Positions 1 through 8,547 of a stretch of 64,000 bases of DNA are shown one piece after another. The stretch spans positions 16,174 through 80,173 of the forward strand of contig QOOZ01000036.1 in NCBI GenBank assembly GCA_003331195.1. The letters are read 5' to 3'. Position numbers and translations under genes: made by a program. Each line of letters starts with the position of its first letter. Position 1 is the first letter of the stretch. The notes below the pieces were generated by a model. It searched no databases. It worked only from the letters and a program-made list of their open reading frames with translations, and had not been told where the DNA came from. The DNA comes from Puniceicoccaceae bacterium (GTDB taxonomy: Bacteria; Verrucomicrobiota; Verrucomicrobiia; Opitutales; Coraliomargaritaceae).

Positions 1-1048
1 GGTCTCCGACGAGTTGAAACTTCCCTGACTGACGAAGCGATTTTGTGTAGAAGTTGAGCTCGTTGATTGTGTTGGCCTTGCCCTCGATGGTGAGGCGATT
101 GTTGCTTTCAATGATGGTTTCGTCGTATTCGATCCCTGTTTTTCCAAGCGCTGTTCGAACATCATTTGCAGCAGTGAGCATGGCAATGGGGCGTAGCTCG
201 TTCTGCGCGACTTGATCGAGCTTGTTCAAAAGGCTTTGCTTATCTTCTATCCGACGTACTGCGGTGGCCTGTTCGTCGATTTTGGCTGTGCGGGTGCCGA
301 GCCAGAACTCACCTGCGAAAAGCAGGCCTTCGAACACGATAAGTACGATGGCAAAGATGGCCGCGTAGCCCATGATGCGAGTAACGAGGCTAGTCGTGCG
401 GCGGGCGCTGCGTTCGACAGTTTTGAAACTATTCGGGCGGATGTCGGCATTCCAAAGTGAGGCTTCGTCTGGCTCCAGGGGCGACCAGAAGCCGCCGGCC
501 GGCGATTCGCCGATTGTTTCAAATTTGTAAGTAGGGATACCTTGTTCGTTGAGCTCGACGGCTGAAAGTTTAAGGTGGACACTTTGGTTTGTGCTGCGGG
601 GGGTATCCTTGCCTGCGGGTAGGCTACGGATGTTTTCAGGTAACGCTTCGCCGCTAGGAAGTAGAAAGCTGGTGGTGTAGTGCTCGCCTTCGAGGACGAC
701 CTCAGTATCGCAGGTGAAGCGCGCGCCGTGCAGGGTGGTGAAATCTGGGAGCACCCAAGTGTAGGTTTCTAGCTCGGCGTAGCCTGCGAGTTTGAGTCGG
801 TCTTTGAGCGCGGCGTAAATGAGTAGATGCTGACCGTCGGGAGCAGATGAAAATCCCCAGCGTAGTTGATCCAGCGGGAAGGGAGAGACGGCCTCCATGC
901 TTAATTCGGCAAAGTCGCTTAGCTCGGCAGGGGCGAGTGCGGTTGGCACTTCGACCTTTTCGATGAAAAAGTATTCCGCAGGTAGCACGAGCACGTCCGG
1001 TAAGGGCACGCTCTCGGGTTCGGGTGCTGTTTGGGTAGGTTCGCTCAC
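1..1048 (-). CDS. GspL/PilN-like type II secretion inner-membrane protein (3' end outside window)
   Basis: Open reading frame running off the left edge, about 349 codons visible. The only start that fits is GTG at 1048: the TGA of the upstream gspK gene (1064-1066) lies in the same frame and no ATG lies between. The first ~220 residues are hydrophilic and look cytoplasmic; residues ~225-244 form one membrane helix, followed by a charged helical stretch and a small periplasmic-type domain. This order (cytoplasmic domain, single helix, coiled coil, ferredoxin-like periplasmic domain) is that of GspL/PilN assembly-platform proteins. The gene directly follows gspK by 15 bases in a pseudopilin operon, which supports a secretion platform role. 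Sequence similarity to GspL itself is weak; a fused PilM/PilN-like protein is an alternative. Confidence 0.6.
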   Translation of the reverse strand, partial: MSEPTQTAPEPESVPLPDVLVLPAEYFFIEKVEVPTALAPAELSDFAELSMEAVSPFPLDQLRWGFSSAPDGQHLLIYAALKDRLKLAGYAELETYTWVLPDFTTLHGARFTCDTEVVLEGEHYTTSFLLPSGEALPENIRSLPAGKDTPRSTNQSVHLKLSAVELNEQGIPTYKFETIGESPAGGFWSPLEPDEASLWNADIRPNSFKTVERSARRTTSLVTRIMGYAAIFAIVLIVFEGLLFAGEFWLGTRTAKIDEQATAVRRIEDKQSLLNKLDQVAQNELRPIAMLTAANDVRTALGKTGIEYDETIIESNNRLTIEGKANTINELNFYTKSLRQSGKFQLVGD

Positions 1049-1063
1049 GGCTAGTGTATTAAA

Positions 1064-2161
1064 TCAGAATGAATCGCTTTCTTCACCGATGTCTAGCGCC
1101 GAATACCGAGCGGGCCGGCTACTTGATCGTCCTTGAGTGTATTCGGAAACGTGGAGGATTTTAAATGGATAAGCGATGGCTTCTTGTTCGCTGAGCGTTC
1201 CAGTCTTGGGCGCGTCGTCTGAATCGCCGCCAGGTGCGCTGCCGCTGCCGCCTTCTTCGTTGTTAAAATTTGGCTCGACCAGTGCGCTAACAGTATAGGG
1301 CACTTGGCCGCGCCAGAGGCTAACAGTGATGCGGAGCAGGCTAACTTCGACGCTGCCACTACCACTACTGGCTGACTCGGGCAACTGCTGCAGATAGGGT
1401 AGATCGTCGAGCCCATCAAAGAGGCGGTCTTCGTCGTAGCCGTCTTGCAGGGCGATCAGTTCTAATACTGACTGCGAGCTACTGTTAATATTGGCGGCGC
1501 CTGCGTTAATGACAGAGACCATGCTGTCGAGCTTGGCAAAGAGTTCGTTAGGAAGACCGTTCTCGTCGAAAAATTCGTCTTCCCAAATTTCAAGTAGGCG
1601 CAATTCTTCGAGACTCTGAAGAGGGCTATTGGCGGCGCGGTAAGCCGGCTTGCGGCGGAGGTAGTCCTCCGATTCCGCCCCATTGAGTCTTCGGCTTTCG
1701 TCGGGATCGATCCAGTCGAGTAACATACTGCTGAGCTCGCGAGCTGCGCCGAAGTTGAAACCAAAGCTTTCTTCCAGCATCTGGTTAAGCAGTGCTTCGT
1801 CCATCGTATTGATTGGGAGCTTATTACTTTCGTCTTGGATCTGAATCTCTAGTCCCCATCCATTTGGAATGTTGATGCCAGCGTAGTTGATAGGGTCTGC
1901 CCAGCCTTGTTCGGGTGCAAACAGTTTGCCGTCGTCGATCAGTGCGACTTCGTGGATCGTTGCGAGCGCGACTTCCAGCATACTATAACTAAACGAACGC
2001 ACATCCGCTGGCTCGTTAAAGATGGCGCGATACTCAAGGTCTTCGACTGCTTCGTCGATGAAGCGCGTGACAATGAAGGAGAGGAGTAGAACGATGGCGA
2101 GGACAGCGATAAGGACGCTGCCTCGCTTAGGTCCGTATGAGTGTTCGCGGTAAGCCATCAT
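1064..2161 (-). CDS. gspK: Type II secretion minor pseudopilin GspK
   Basis: 365 residues. It has a short positively charged leader, then a type IV pilin-like hydrophobic helix (about residues 15-35) that begins GSVLIAVLAI and lacks the Glu5 found in other pseudopilins, as is typical of GspK. A helix-hairpin-helix/SAM-like region follows (around LPINTMDEALLNQMLEES, then LLDWIDPDE). GspK caps the pseudopilus tip together with GspI and GspJ. The start ATG at 2161 is followed by a second Met codon; only 1 base separates it from the gspJ stop, which implies translational coupling. The C-terminal ~50 residues are Gly/Ser/Asp-rich and probably disordered. The operon continues into a GspL-like gene. 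Confidence 0.85.
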   Translation of the reverse strand: MMAYREHSYGPKRGSVLIAVLAIVLLLSFIVTRFIDEAVEDLEYRAIFNEPADVRSFSYSMLEVALATIHEVALIDDGKLFAPEQGWADPINYAGINIPNGWGLEIQIQDESNKLPINTMDEALLNQMLEESFGFNFGAARELSSMLLDWIDPDESRRLNGAESEDYLRRKPAYRAANSPLQSLEELRLLEIWEDEFFDENGLPNELFAKLDSMVSVINAGAANINSSSQSVLELIALQDGYDEDRLFDGLDDLPYLQQLPESASSGSGSVEVSLLRITVSLWRGQVPYTVSALVEPNFNNEEGGSGSAPGGDSDDAPKTGTLSEQEAIAYPFKILHVSEYTQGRSSSRPARYSALDIGEESDSF

Positions 2162-2162
2162 T

Positions 2163-3092
2163 CTAGAAGATAAATGCGTTCCTTGATGTTACAGGGATCG
2201 TAAGGGTGCGCTCTTTAGTGACACTTTCGTATTCAAATGTGAGTTTTATGAAGCGTGGGAGTATAAATTGATCGTCGCCTTCACCCTCTTTGGGCTCGGT
2301 TTCGCTTTCCCATTTTTCGAAGCGTTCGTCCCAATAGACATATTCTACTTTCGTGACGAGGTCGCTTAGCGGAGTGCGGCGTAGGTCATCGAGATCCCCG
2401 GAGTCTTCTTGCAGCGGCGTATACCAAAGGAGGCTGAGACCTTCGTCGTCTTCAAAATGGAGGAAGGCTTCCACGCCGATGATGGGTGCGCTTTCTGTTT
2501 GCACGAGCAGTGGCGGAGTGTCTTTTAGCTTAAAGTGTAGCAGCGGGTTTTGGTAGTTGGCGAAACCGGGTGGCTTTGACCAATCGATGGGGTCTTCGGA
2601 AACACGGACGAGGCCGCTGCCAGTTGTGGACTCTGTATTGCCTTCCATTGAAGTAGCGCCCTCCAAATTATTGTTTCCAGAGGTGTCTACTGTCACTTGA
2701 GAGTCGTCTGTTTCGATATTGCTATTGCCTGATTCATTCGAGGTCGATCCGCCACTTTCTTCATCATCGCCTAGAACGATCTCGGTACCGGCCATGGAGA
2801 AGCTGGCTTGGAGGAACTCGGTGACGCCGTCGACATGATCTTCGAAGAAGTGCTGGTCTTGTCGTTCGAGCCAAGCATTCGTTACCGAGACCATCAAGGT
2901 GGCAGCACCCGCGAGCAGTGCGCCCGCAATCGAAACGGCGAGGATGACTTCGAGTAAGGTGAATGCAGCGACGCCGCGAGTATTGGAAGGAGAGTTTTGA
3001 CTACTGCGATAGCCTCTCTCCGGTCGAGCAAAGCAAGCACCTCTCACTGACAAGGTAGAAATTTCTTTAAACTGAGTGCGCAGATGTATCAT
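2163..3092 (-). CDS. gspJ: Type II secretion minor pseudopilin GspJ-like
   Basis: 309 residues with a prepilin motif FTLLEVILAV near residue 44, then a hydrophobic helix. Position in the operon, between gspI and gspK, and size fit GspJ. Two things are odd. The leader before the processing site is about 43 residues, far longer than the usual 6-25, and contains a segment (about residues 15-40) that looks like an inserted repeat rather than a leader. Residues ~112-162 are a Ser/Thr/Asn/Gly-rich low-complexity linker. The residue before the mature Phe is Ala, not the usual Gly. The start ATG shares one base with the gspI stop codon. A downstream start would shorten the leader, but no ATG exists there. 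Confidence 0.75.
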   Translation of the reverse strand: MIHLRTQFKEISTLSVRGACFARPERGYRSSQNSPSNTRGVAAFTLLEVILAVSIAGALLAGAATLMVSVTNAWLERQDQHFFEDHVDGVTEFLQASFSMAGTEIVLGDDEESGGSTSNESGNSNIETDDSQVTVDTSGNNNLEGATSMEGNTESTTGSGLVRVSEDPIDWSKPPGFANYQNPLLHFKLKDTPPLLVQTESAPIIGVEAFLHFEDDEGLSLLWYTPLQEDSGDLDDLRRTPLSDLVTKVEYVYWDERFEKWESETEPKEGEGDDQFILPRFIKLTFEYESVTKERTLTIPVTSRNAFIF

Positions 3093-3598
3093 CAGAAATC
3101 AAAATCCCTCCTGGTGTCTTCGAGTGCTTCGCGTTTATCTTGAAGTAGATCGGAACGTTCGTCGCTTTCAGACCAAGTGGGGCGCAGCAAGTAAAGTGTT
3201 TCTGTGTAGTCGGCGACGAGACCTGCAGGCGGTTCACTGAAACGGATGCTAAGTATCACTTGAAAGAGGTCGACTACGTTCGTCGGTACGACCTGAGCTT
3301 CCCAGGAGGCTTCCCCGCTGTGGACAGTTTCATATTCATCACCGTCTTCGGCATCCTCGAGGTTGGGTTCTAGTAACAGTTGCATGCGCACTGCGCGGAT
3401 ATCGGCATTGAGAAGGTCGTATTTGGTGGCACTTTCTCTCGACAGCAGTGCGTTGACAAAAGCTGACATAAGAACGGACGCAGCCATCGCAAAGATTGCG
3501 ACTGCGATGAGAACCTCAACGAGGGTAAAAGCAGCGAAGCGCTTGCTAGGCGAGTGTTGAGTGTCGAGTCGTGAGTATTGAGCTTCACTAGTGCTCAT
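3092..3598 (-). CDS. gspI: Type II secretion minor pseudopilin GspI-like
   Basis: 168 residues with prepilin motif FTLVEVLIAVAIFAM at about residue 24 and a hydrophobic helix ending near residue 45. GspI nucleates the pseudopilus tip complex with GspJ and GspK. The residue before the processing site is Ala, as in the neighbouring gspJ, while gspG and gspH have Gly. The leader is encoded by a 7-base-period tandem repeat (3551-3583, core GAGT), so the N-terminal sequence up to residue ~18 is probably not functional in itself. The start overlaps the gspH stop by four bases (ATGA). Assignment as GspI rather than another minor pseudopilin rests on operon order. Confidence 0.75.
   Translation of the reverse strand: MSTSEAQYSRLDTQHSPSKRFAAFTLVEVLIAVAIFAMAASVLMSAFVNALLSRESATKYDLLNADIRAVRMQLLLEPNLEDAEDGDEYETVHSGEASWEAQVVPTNVVDLFQVILSIRFSEPPAGLVADYTETLYLLRPTWSESDERSDLLQDKREALEDTRRDFDF
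3551..3583. repeat. 7-base-period repeat in the gspI leader (core GAGT)
   Basis: gagtgtt, gagtgtc, gagtcgt, gagtatt, gag: the GAGT core recurs every seven bases. It lies in frame in the leader-peptide part of gspI. Confidence 0.7.
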
Positions 3599-4113
3599 TC
3601 TGCACTCCTTACTAAGCTGGAAAATGGGTCGAAGATGAATCGCTTTGGTGCGCCTTCACCCGTATCGATTTCTACCACAAAAGGGCTAGAGCTGCGATCT
3701 GAGGCAAAGCTAAGCTTTTTTGTTTCCATTAGGCTGCTTTTGGCATCCGGAAACCGACCCAGACCTTCGGCGGGCGGCACTAGGTAGAAACGTATTTCAC
3801 CGCGACCCTCACGTCCGAAGTTTGAGTTTAATTGGAAGCTCTCTCCTCCAACGACGACTAAGGTCCCAGTTTCAGCATCATAGATTAAGGTCGCTACGCT
3901 ACGGTTACTTGCGGCTTGAAAACGGGCGGAACGAATCGCTGAGCGCAAGGAATCTTCGGGATTAATTTTATCATCAAAATTCAGGAAGGCCGTGAAATTT
4001 GTGATGATCACACCAGATGCTAGTGTGATTAGCGCAAAAACTATAATGATCTCAAGCAGGGTAAAACCAGCTTGCGAGCGAGGCCTACTGGCTGGTCCAG
4101 TTTCCAATATCAT
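3595..4113 (-). CDS. gspH: Type II secretion pseudopilin GspH-like
   Basis: 172 residues. Prepilin leader of 17 residues with canonical Gly before the processing site and mature start [19 protein letters not shown] with Glu5. The C-terminal domain has the beta-rich GspH layout (segment [18 protein letters not shown], then strands). GspH is a minor pseudopilin linking the tip complex to the GspG fibre. The gene overlaps the upstream gspG by 29 bases and the downstream gspI by 4, so the set is one translationally coupled operon. Confidence 0.8.
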   Translation of the reverse strand: MILETGPASRPRSQAGFTLLEIIIVFALITLASGVIITNFTAFLNFDDKINPEDSLRSAIRSARFQAASNRSVATLIYDAETGTLVVVGGESFQLNSNFGREGRGEIRFYLVPPAEGLGRFPDAKSSLMETKKLSFASDRSSSPFVVEIDTGEGAPKRFIFDPFSSLVRSAE

Positions 4114-4534
4114 CCCCGCTCTCTACTCCATCCAAGCCGAGTGACCAGATATCAAAGCTTCGGTTGCCGCTGATATTACGAGCGCCCGGAAAGCGGTATT
4201 GATAAGGATTTCCCCAAGGATCGATCGGTGCTTCTTTGATATATGGGCCTCCCCAGCGAGTTTCTTTGCCGGCAGGTGCTTTTAGAAGTGCATCTAGGCC
4301 TTGTTCAGTAGTGGGAAAATTGCCTACATCCAAGCGGTATCGGGTCAATGCCAGTTCGGAATTACTGGTCACAAAAAGTCGAGCGGCTTCTTCTTGGTTT
4401 TCGCCAAAAATACCCGTTAGTTGGTTGAGAGCGACGCTCGCAAGCAATGCAACCAAAGCAATGGCAATCAGGATTTCGAGTAAGCTGAAACCACCCTTGC
4501 GATCTGCGGTATTGAATTGTCTTGAATGCTTCAT
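4085..4534 (-). CDS. gspG: Type II secretion major pseudopilin GspG
   Basis: 149 residues, the usual GspG size. Leader ends KGG before [19 protein letters not shown], with Glu5. The family hallmarks are visible: [13 protein letters not shown], the WGGPYIKE and [14 protein letters not shown] segments, and an acidic calcium-site region at the C-terminus ([16 protein letters not shown]). GspG polymerises into the pseudopilus that drives secretion of folded proteins through the outer membrane. It is the first gene of this part of the operon; the genes for GspD, E and F are not in the window. Confidence 0.93.
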   Translation of the reverse strand: MKHSRQFNTADRKGGFSLLEILIAIALVALLASVALNQLTGIFGENQEEAARLFVTSNSELALTRYRLDVGNFPTTEQGLDALLKAPAGKETRWGGPYIKEAPIDPWGNPYQYRFPGARNISGNRSFDIWSLGLDGVESGDDIGNWTSQ

Positions 4535-4820
4535 AGGTCGGGACTCTCGGGTTGTTCACTAATTAGACGATACAATGTGAACGTTCTAAATTAGTGGCGT
4601 CTTCGTTGGGGGATAATGGATATATACTAAGGTTTCTGTGTTGGCTACTGTCGAGGGTTTTTACCGTGTTTTTGGTTTTATGAAGCGACTGCAGGTCACA
4701 GCATAAAGTCTGAAGTCCTTACAGAGCTAGAGGGCTTAGGTTTGGGGTATGAGTGCTTGCATCAAGGATGCCAAGCCTTCTTTGAGTTGGACGAGATAGG
4801 TCTTAAACTGGTATGCTTAA
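4535..4820. other. Intergenic region upstream of gspG and downstream of tsaE
   Basis: 286 bases without a credible gene. On the minus strand it holds the 3' flank of tsaE, including an imperfect hairpin at 4755-4776 without a T-run, and the presumed promoter of the gsp operon near 4560-4640. An 8-base palindrome, gaacgttc, lies at about 4578-4585. No convincing -35/-10 pair was found. Confidence 0.4.
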
Positions 4821-5261
4821 TCAGAGGGACTCCAATCTAATCTGGTGACTCTGATCTTCCTTAATCGTTAAGAATAAACGCCAAGCATCTTGAGGAAGCG
4901 CGTCTGGTATACGCTCTGGCCACTCCACAGCAAAGCACCAAGGAGGCTGCAAAAAGTCTTCGATCATGAGGGCGTCAAGATCGGCGCCTGAGCCTAGGCG
5001 ATAAGCGTCTAGGTGGATGAGCTGTCGGTCGCCCTTGTAGATCTTATAGAGGTTGAAGGTCGGACTGGTGATAGCTTCTTGAATGCCCCACGCGCGGGCG
5101 AGCCCTCGAACAAATGTGGTCTTACCTGCGCCAAGATTGCCGTGCAATGCGAGTACGGTGTCGACTGGCAAAATCGCTCCTATCCTTGCTGCGAGCTCCT
5201 CAGTCTCAGCGGCACTTCTCGAACAGATGCCGGCTATTAGTTTTTTTTCTAGCTCACTCAT
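4821..5261 (-). CDS. tsaE: tRNA threonylcarbamoyladenosine biosynthesis ATPase TsaE
   Basis: 146 residues, typical length. Walker A GNLGAGKT is at residues 41-48, followed by the family motifs [17 protein letters not shown] (83-89) and VEWPE (112-116). TsaE binds the TsaB-TsaD complex and supplies the ATP hydrolysis needed for N6-threonylcarbamoyl modification of A37 in ANN-decoding tRNAs. The ATG overlaps the thiL stop by four bases (ATGA), so it is co-translated with thiL. Cytoplasmic. Confidence 0.95.
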   Translation of the reverse strand: MSELEKKLIAGICSRSAAETEELAARIGAILPVDTVLALHGNLGAGKTTFVRGLARAWGIQEAITSPTFNLYKIYKGDRQLIHLDAYRLGSGADLDALMIEDFLQPPWCFAVEWPERIPDALPQDAWRLFLTIKEDQSHQIRLESL

Positions 5262-6232
5262 TGGTCGATCAAATGTTCAAAACCTTTGATCCACGGCAAG
5301 GCTTCTTGGGTTTTAGAGTCTATGTAGGGGACTTTACTTTGGCTCTCTCTTAGTTGTCCAATCTGGCTGAGTGGAGTGTCTGGAAATTTTTGCCGCCATT
5401 GCCTTTCAAAGACCTCTAGCTGGGTGTCTTTTTTTACAGCGAGGAGTAGCTCATAGTCTTCTCCGTCGCAAAAGGCATGCTCCATTGCGGATCGACCGCT
5501 CGCTTTGGCGCATTGGTAGGCTGCATCCGAGAGAGGGATTTTACTCAGTTCAAGATAGGCTGCGCATTCGTCGGGGATGAGTTCACCTAGATCTTTGGCG
5601 AGGCCGTCAGTTATGTCCATCAGCGCGCTGCATGCCATCGACTGGGCCAACCATTGGCCTTCGTTTAATCTTGGTTCAAAATCATGGTGTTTTTTTAAAA
5701 GGCTACCCCCGAGTGTGCCGGTGACGTAGAGAGCATCGCCATCTTGTGCTCCCTTGCGAAGTAAGGGAGGGTTATCCAAATAGCCAGTCAGGCTGAGAAC
5801 TGCGGTAAACTGTCCATTGGGTAAAGTGCTTATGTCGCCTCCGACGATGGGCAGTTCGTATTTCTGGCAAGCGTGGTAGATGCCTTCAAAAAAGGCTGCT
5901 AACCAATCGGTGCGGAGATCGCTACCGCAAAGCAGGTTGAGTAATGCCTCGCCTGGGCGTCCGCCCATCGCCGCGATGTCGCTAAGGTTGCGCTTGATTA
6001 GTTTGGTAGCCGCGTCGTGGGCGGAGATGCTACCATCAAAATGCTGGCCATAGCTTAGGCTATCGGTCGTCAAAATTTGCTTCAGACCTTTTGGCCGATC
6101 GACCACCGCGCAGTCATCGCCCATCCCTTGTGGGCTATTAGGCGAGGCGGCATCTAGCCAGTGACGGATCTGAGCGATCAGCGCGACTTCGCCAAGTCCG
6201 CGAATACTCTCGTCTGCGTTTTTGGTGAACAT
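5258..6232 (-). CDS. thiL: Thiamine-monophosphate kinase ThiL
   Basis: 324 residues. It phosphorylates thiamine monophosphate to thiamine pyrophosphate with ATP. Family motifs: [10 protein letters not shown] (37-45) for metal/nucleotide binding, [11 protein letters not shown] (55-65), the [12 protein letters not shown] segment (82-93), GTLGGSL and [14 protein letters not shown] in the AIRS C-terminal domain. ATG at 6232 starts directly at the conserved region. It forms a two-gene unit with tsaE. No TPP riboswitch-like sequence is visible upstream (6233-6383). Confidence 0.95.
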   Translation of the reverse strand: MFTKNADESIRGLGEVALIAQIRHWLDAASPNSPQGMGDDCAVVDRPKGLKQILTTDSLSYGQHFDGSISAHDAATKLIKRNLSDIAAMGGRPGEALLNLLCGSDLRTDWLAAFFEGIYHACQKYELPIVGGDISTLPNGQFTAVLSLTGYLDNPPLLRKGAQDGDALYVTGTLGGSLLKKHHDFEPRLNEGQWLAQSMACSALMDITDGLAKDLGELIPDECAAYLELSKIPLSDAAYQCAKASGRSAMEHAFCDGEDYELLLAVKKDTQLEVFERQWRQKFPDTPLSQIGQLRESQSKVPYIDSKTQEALPWIKGFEHLIDQ

Positions 6233-6383
6233 TTAATGTTAGGAGCTTGAAAATCTACCAACTTGCCTCGTCGAAACGGCTTAGCATTACTGATACGGGT
6301 GGAAGTGAATTATATTTAATAAGAGATAGCGCGAGTGGCTTAATATAGTATAGGCGTTTGTAATTCTTAATCAATAATACTGA

Positions 6384-7178
6384 CTAAGCGATAGGAGCCA
6401 ATTCCAAGAGAACGGGGCAATGATCTGAACCCTCAATTTGGTCGAGGATATCGGCTTGAGCAATACGGTCTTTTATCCCTTCAGAGACGCAGAAATAGTC
6501 GATGCGCCAGCCGATATTACGCTTTCGTGCGGCGGCACGGTAGGACCACCAAGTATAGCGATCGGTGGTATCGGGGTAGAGGTGGCGAAAGCTGTCGACA
6601 AAGCCGGCCTCGACGATGGCGCTGAAACGGGCTCGCTCTTCATCAGTAAAGCCCGCGTTCTTCCGATTCGTCTTTGGGTTGGCGAGATCGATTTCGGTGT
6701 GGGCGACGTTGAGGTCACCGCAAAAGACTACAGGTTTTATTTTCTCTAAGCCTTTGACGTAAGCAAGGAAATCGACATCCCATTCTTTTGTGCGATAGTC
6801 GAGGCGGCGAGGACGCTTGTTTTCGTCATGGTTCTGCGAGTTAGGCGTATATACGGTGACGAGGAAGTAGTCGGCAAACTCCGCTGTAATGACGCGACCT
6901 TCCTTGTCGTGCTTTTCGATGCCAAGCCCCTTGCGGATACTGAGCGGTTCGGTTTTGCTTAAAATGGCGGTGCTAGAGTATCCTTTTTTCTCAGCGCAGT
7001 TCCAATAAACATAGGGGTAATCATCGAAGCTATAGTCCCCGACGAGATCGGTCGAAATTTTAGTCTCTTGCAGGCAAAGCACGTGCGGAGATTCGCTATC
7101 AATAAAATCGAGTAATCCCTTTTTAAGAGCGGCGCGGATGCCGTTTACATTCCATGAAATTAGTTTGATCGACGTCAT
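6384..7178 (-). CDS. xthA: Exodeoxyribonuclease III family AP endonuclease
   Basis: 264 residues from ATG at 7178; the longer reading frame begins at a TTG at 7220 and adds 14 unconserved residues, so I reject it. EEP-family residues are in place: ISWNVNGIR at the start, LQETK (metal-binding Glu), [13 protein letters not shown] (catalytic Asp-Asn), TWWSYR and C-terminal GSDHCPV (catalytic Asp-His). It cleaves DNA 5' to abasic sites in base excision repair. The insert [15 protein letters not shown] matches the ExoA/ExoIII subgroup. It stands alone, about 150 bases from thiL and about 180 from mnmA. Confidence 0.92.
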   Translation of the reverse strand: MTSIKLISWNVNGIRAALKKGLLDFIDSESPHVLCLQETKISTDLVGDYSFDDYPYVYWNCAEKKGYSSTAILSKTEPLSIRKGLGIEKHDKEGRVITAEFADYFLVTVYTPNSQNHDENKRPRRLDYRTKEWDVDFLAYVKGLEKIKPVVFCGDLNVAHTEIDLANPKTNRKNAGFTDEERARFSAIVEAGFVDSFRHLYPDTTDRYTWWSYRAAARKRNIGWRIDYFCVSEGIKDRIAQADILDQIEGSDHCPVLLELAPIA

Positions 7179-7356
7179 AGTGCATAGCTTCTGTCGACTC
7201 GCCTTCGAGCGCAAACTCAATTAAAATTTTCTCAATGGATTGAGCGTCTTAAAAATTACGCCGTAGTCCTTAATTCTAAAGCTAGCCTTAGCAACGATGA
7301 TGCTCGACCTGGCTGGCATTCCATGTGTATCTCGGCACGGGTTTTAGACTGTGTGC

Positions 7357-8427
7357 TTATTTGTAAAAGCCGCCGCCAAGCAGTTGTTCGCCGTCGTAAA
7401 GAGCGAGAATCTGTCCGGGGGAGAGCGCACGTTGCGGTTTGTCGAAAGTTACCTTTGCACGATTGTCGTCGATCGGCATGTAAGTAATTTTTTGTGAAGG
7501 ATCGCGGTAGCGTGGCTTAGCCAACAAGCGGCAGGACTTGCTCACGGGACGATTGAGAAAGCTCAAGCCATAGACTTCGACTTCTGAGGTAAAGAGTCCC
7601 GGAGAGTCGATTTGATCAAACGCGACGATGAGTTCGTTTCGCTCCATGTCTAGGCCAGTCACCACGTAGAACTCGTTATCCGTATTCGATGGCACGCCGA
7701 TGCCGCGTCGTTGCCCAGTGGTGTAGCGATGTAGGCCGCGATGTTGACCAAGCACTTCGCCTTCTGGGTTCACGATGTTACCTGGCTTGTCTTCAATGTA
7801 GTGCTCTAAAAAACGGCTGATATTCATGTCGCCAAGGAAGCAGATACCTTGGCTGTCTTTTTTCGTAGCGTTGGGTAAGTTTTGCTCCAGCGCGATCGCA
7901 CGCACACGGTGCTTTTTGAGTTCGCCTAAAGGAAAGAGCGCATTCCGGATTTGTGCTTGGCGTAGTAGAGCGAGGAAGTAGGTCTGGTCCTTGTTTTTGT
8001 CGAGACCTTCAAGTAGGTCTTGGCTGCCATCGTTTTTGGTCAGCTTACGCACGTAGTGCCCTGTCGCTATCCCGTCGAAGCCCGCTTCGAGCGCGTAGTC
8101 TAGAAAGGTACCGAACTTCATCTCGCGGTTACACATGATATCTGGGTTGGGCGTGATACCGCGTTGGTAGCCGTCGACCAAGTAGTTGACCACGTGCTCT
8201 CGGTATTCGTTGACCAGATTGACAATCTCGTAGTCAATTCCGAGATGCGTGGCCACCGCGCGGGAGTCTTCGATATCCTGTTGCGCAGGGCAATCGGCTA
8301 GCGGCATTTCCTCATTCATCCATGTCCTAATATAGGCGCCCGAGATTTCGTAACCTTGCTCTTTAAGGAGCCAAGCCGCCACGGCGCTGTCGACACCGCC
8401 CGAGAGCGCTACAAGGATTTTCTTCAT
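7357..8427 (-). CDS. mnmA: tRNA-specific 2-thiouridylase MnmA
   Basis: 356 residues from ATG at 8427 ([16 protein letters not shown]); an upstream TTG at 8454 is unlikely. The PP-loop SGGVDSAV activates U34 by adenylation. The two catalytic cysteines are seen in [13 protein letters not shown] and in GICFLGDMN. It thiolates the wobble uridine of tRNA-Lys, -Glu and -Gln. Length and motif order are normal. It is divergent from the GH13 gene at 8548 with a ~120-base shared promoter region. Confidence 0.96.
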   Translation of the reverse strand: MKKILVALSGGVDSAVAAWLLKEQGYEISGAYIRTWMNEEMPLADCPAQQDIEDSRAVATHLGIDYEIVNLVNEYREHVVNYLVDGYQRGITPNPDIMCNREMKFGTFLDYALEAGFDGIATGHYVRKLTKNDGSQDLLEGLDKNKDQTYFLALLRQAQIRNALFPLGELKKHRVRAIALEQNLPNATKKDSQGICFLGDMNISRFLEHYIEDKPGNIVNPEGEVLGQHRGLHRYTTGQRRGIGVPSNTDNEFYVVTGLDMERNELIVAFDQIDSPGLFTSEVEVYGLSFLNRPVSKSCRLLAKPRYRDPSQKITYMPIDDNRAKVTFDKPQRALSPGQILALYDGEQLLGGGFYK

Positions 8428-8547
8428 CTGCCGTAGAGTAAGTCGTCGCCGCAACTGGCGTCAACTATCTGAAGGCTTTGATTTTTCGAGATTCTCCGGA
8501 ATGGGTATTGCGCTTGCTAGGCACTCCCGCAAAAAAGAAATCACAGC

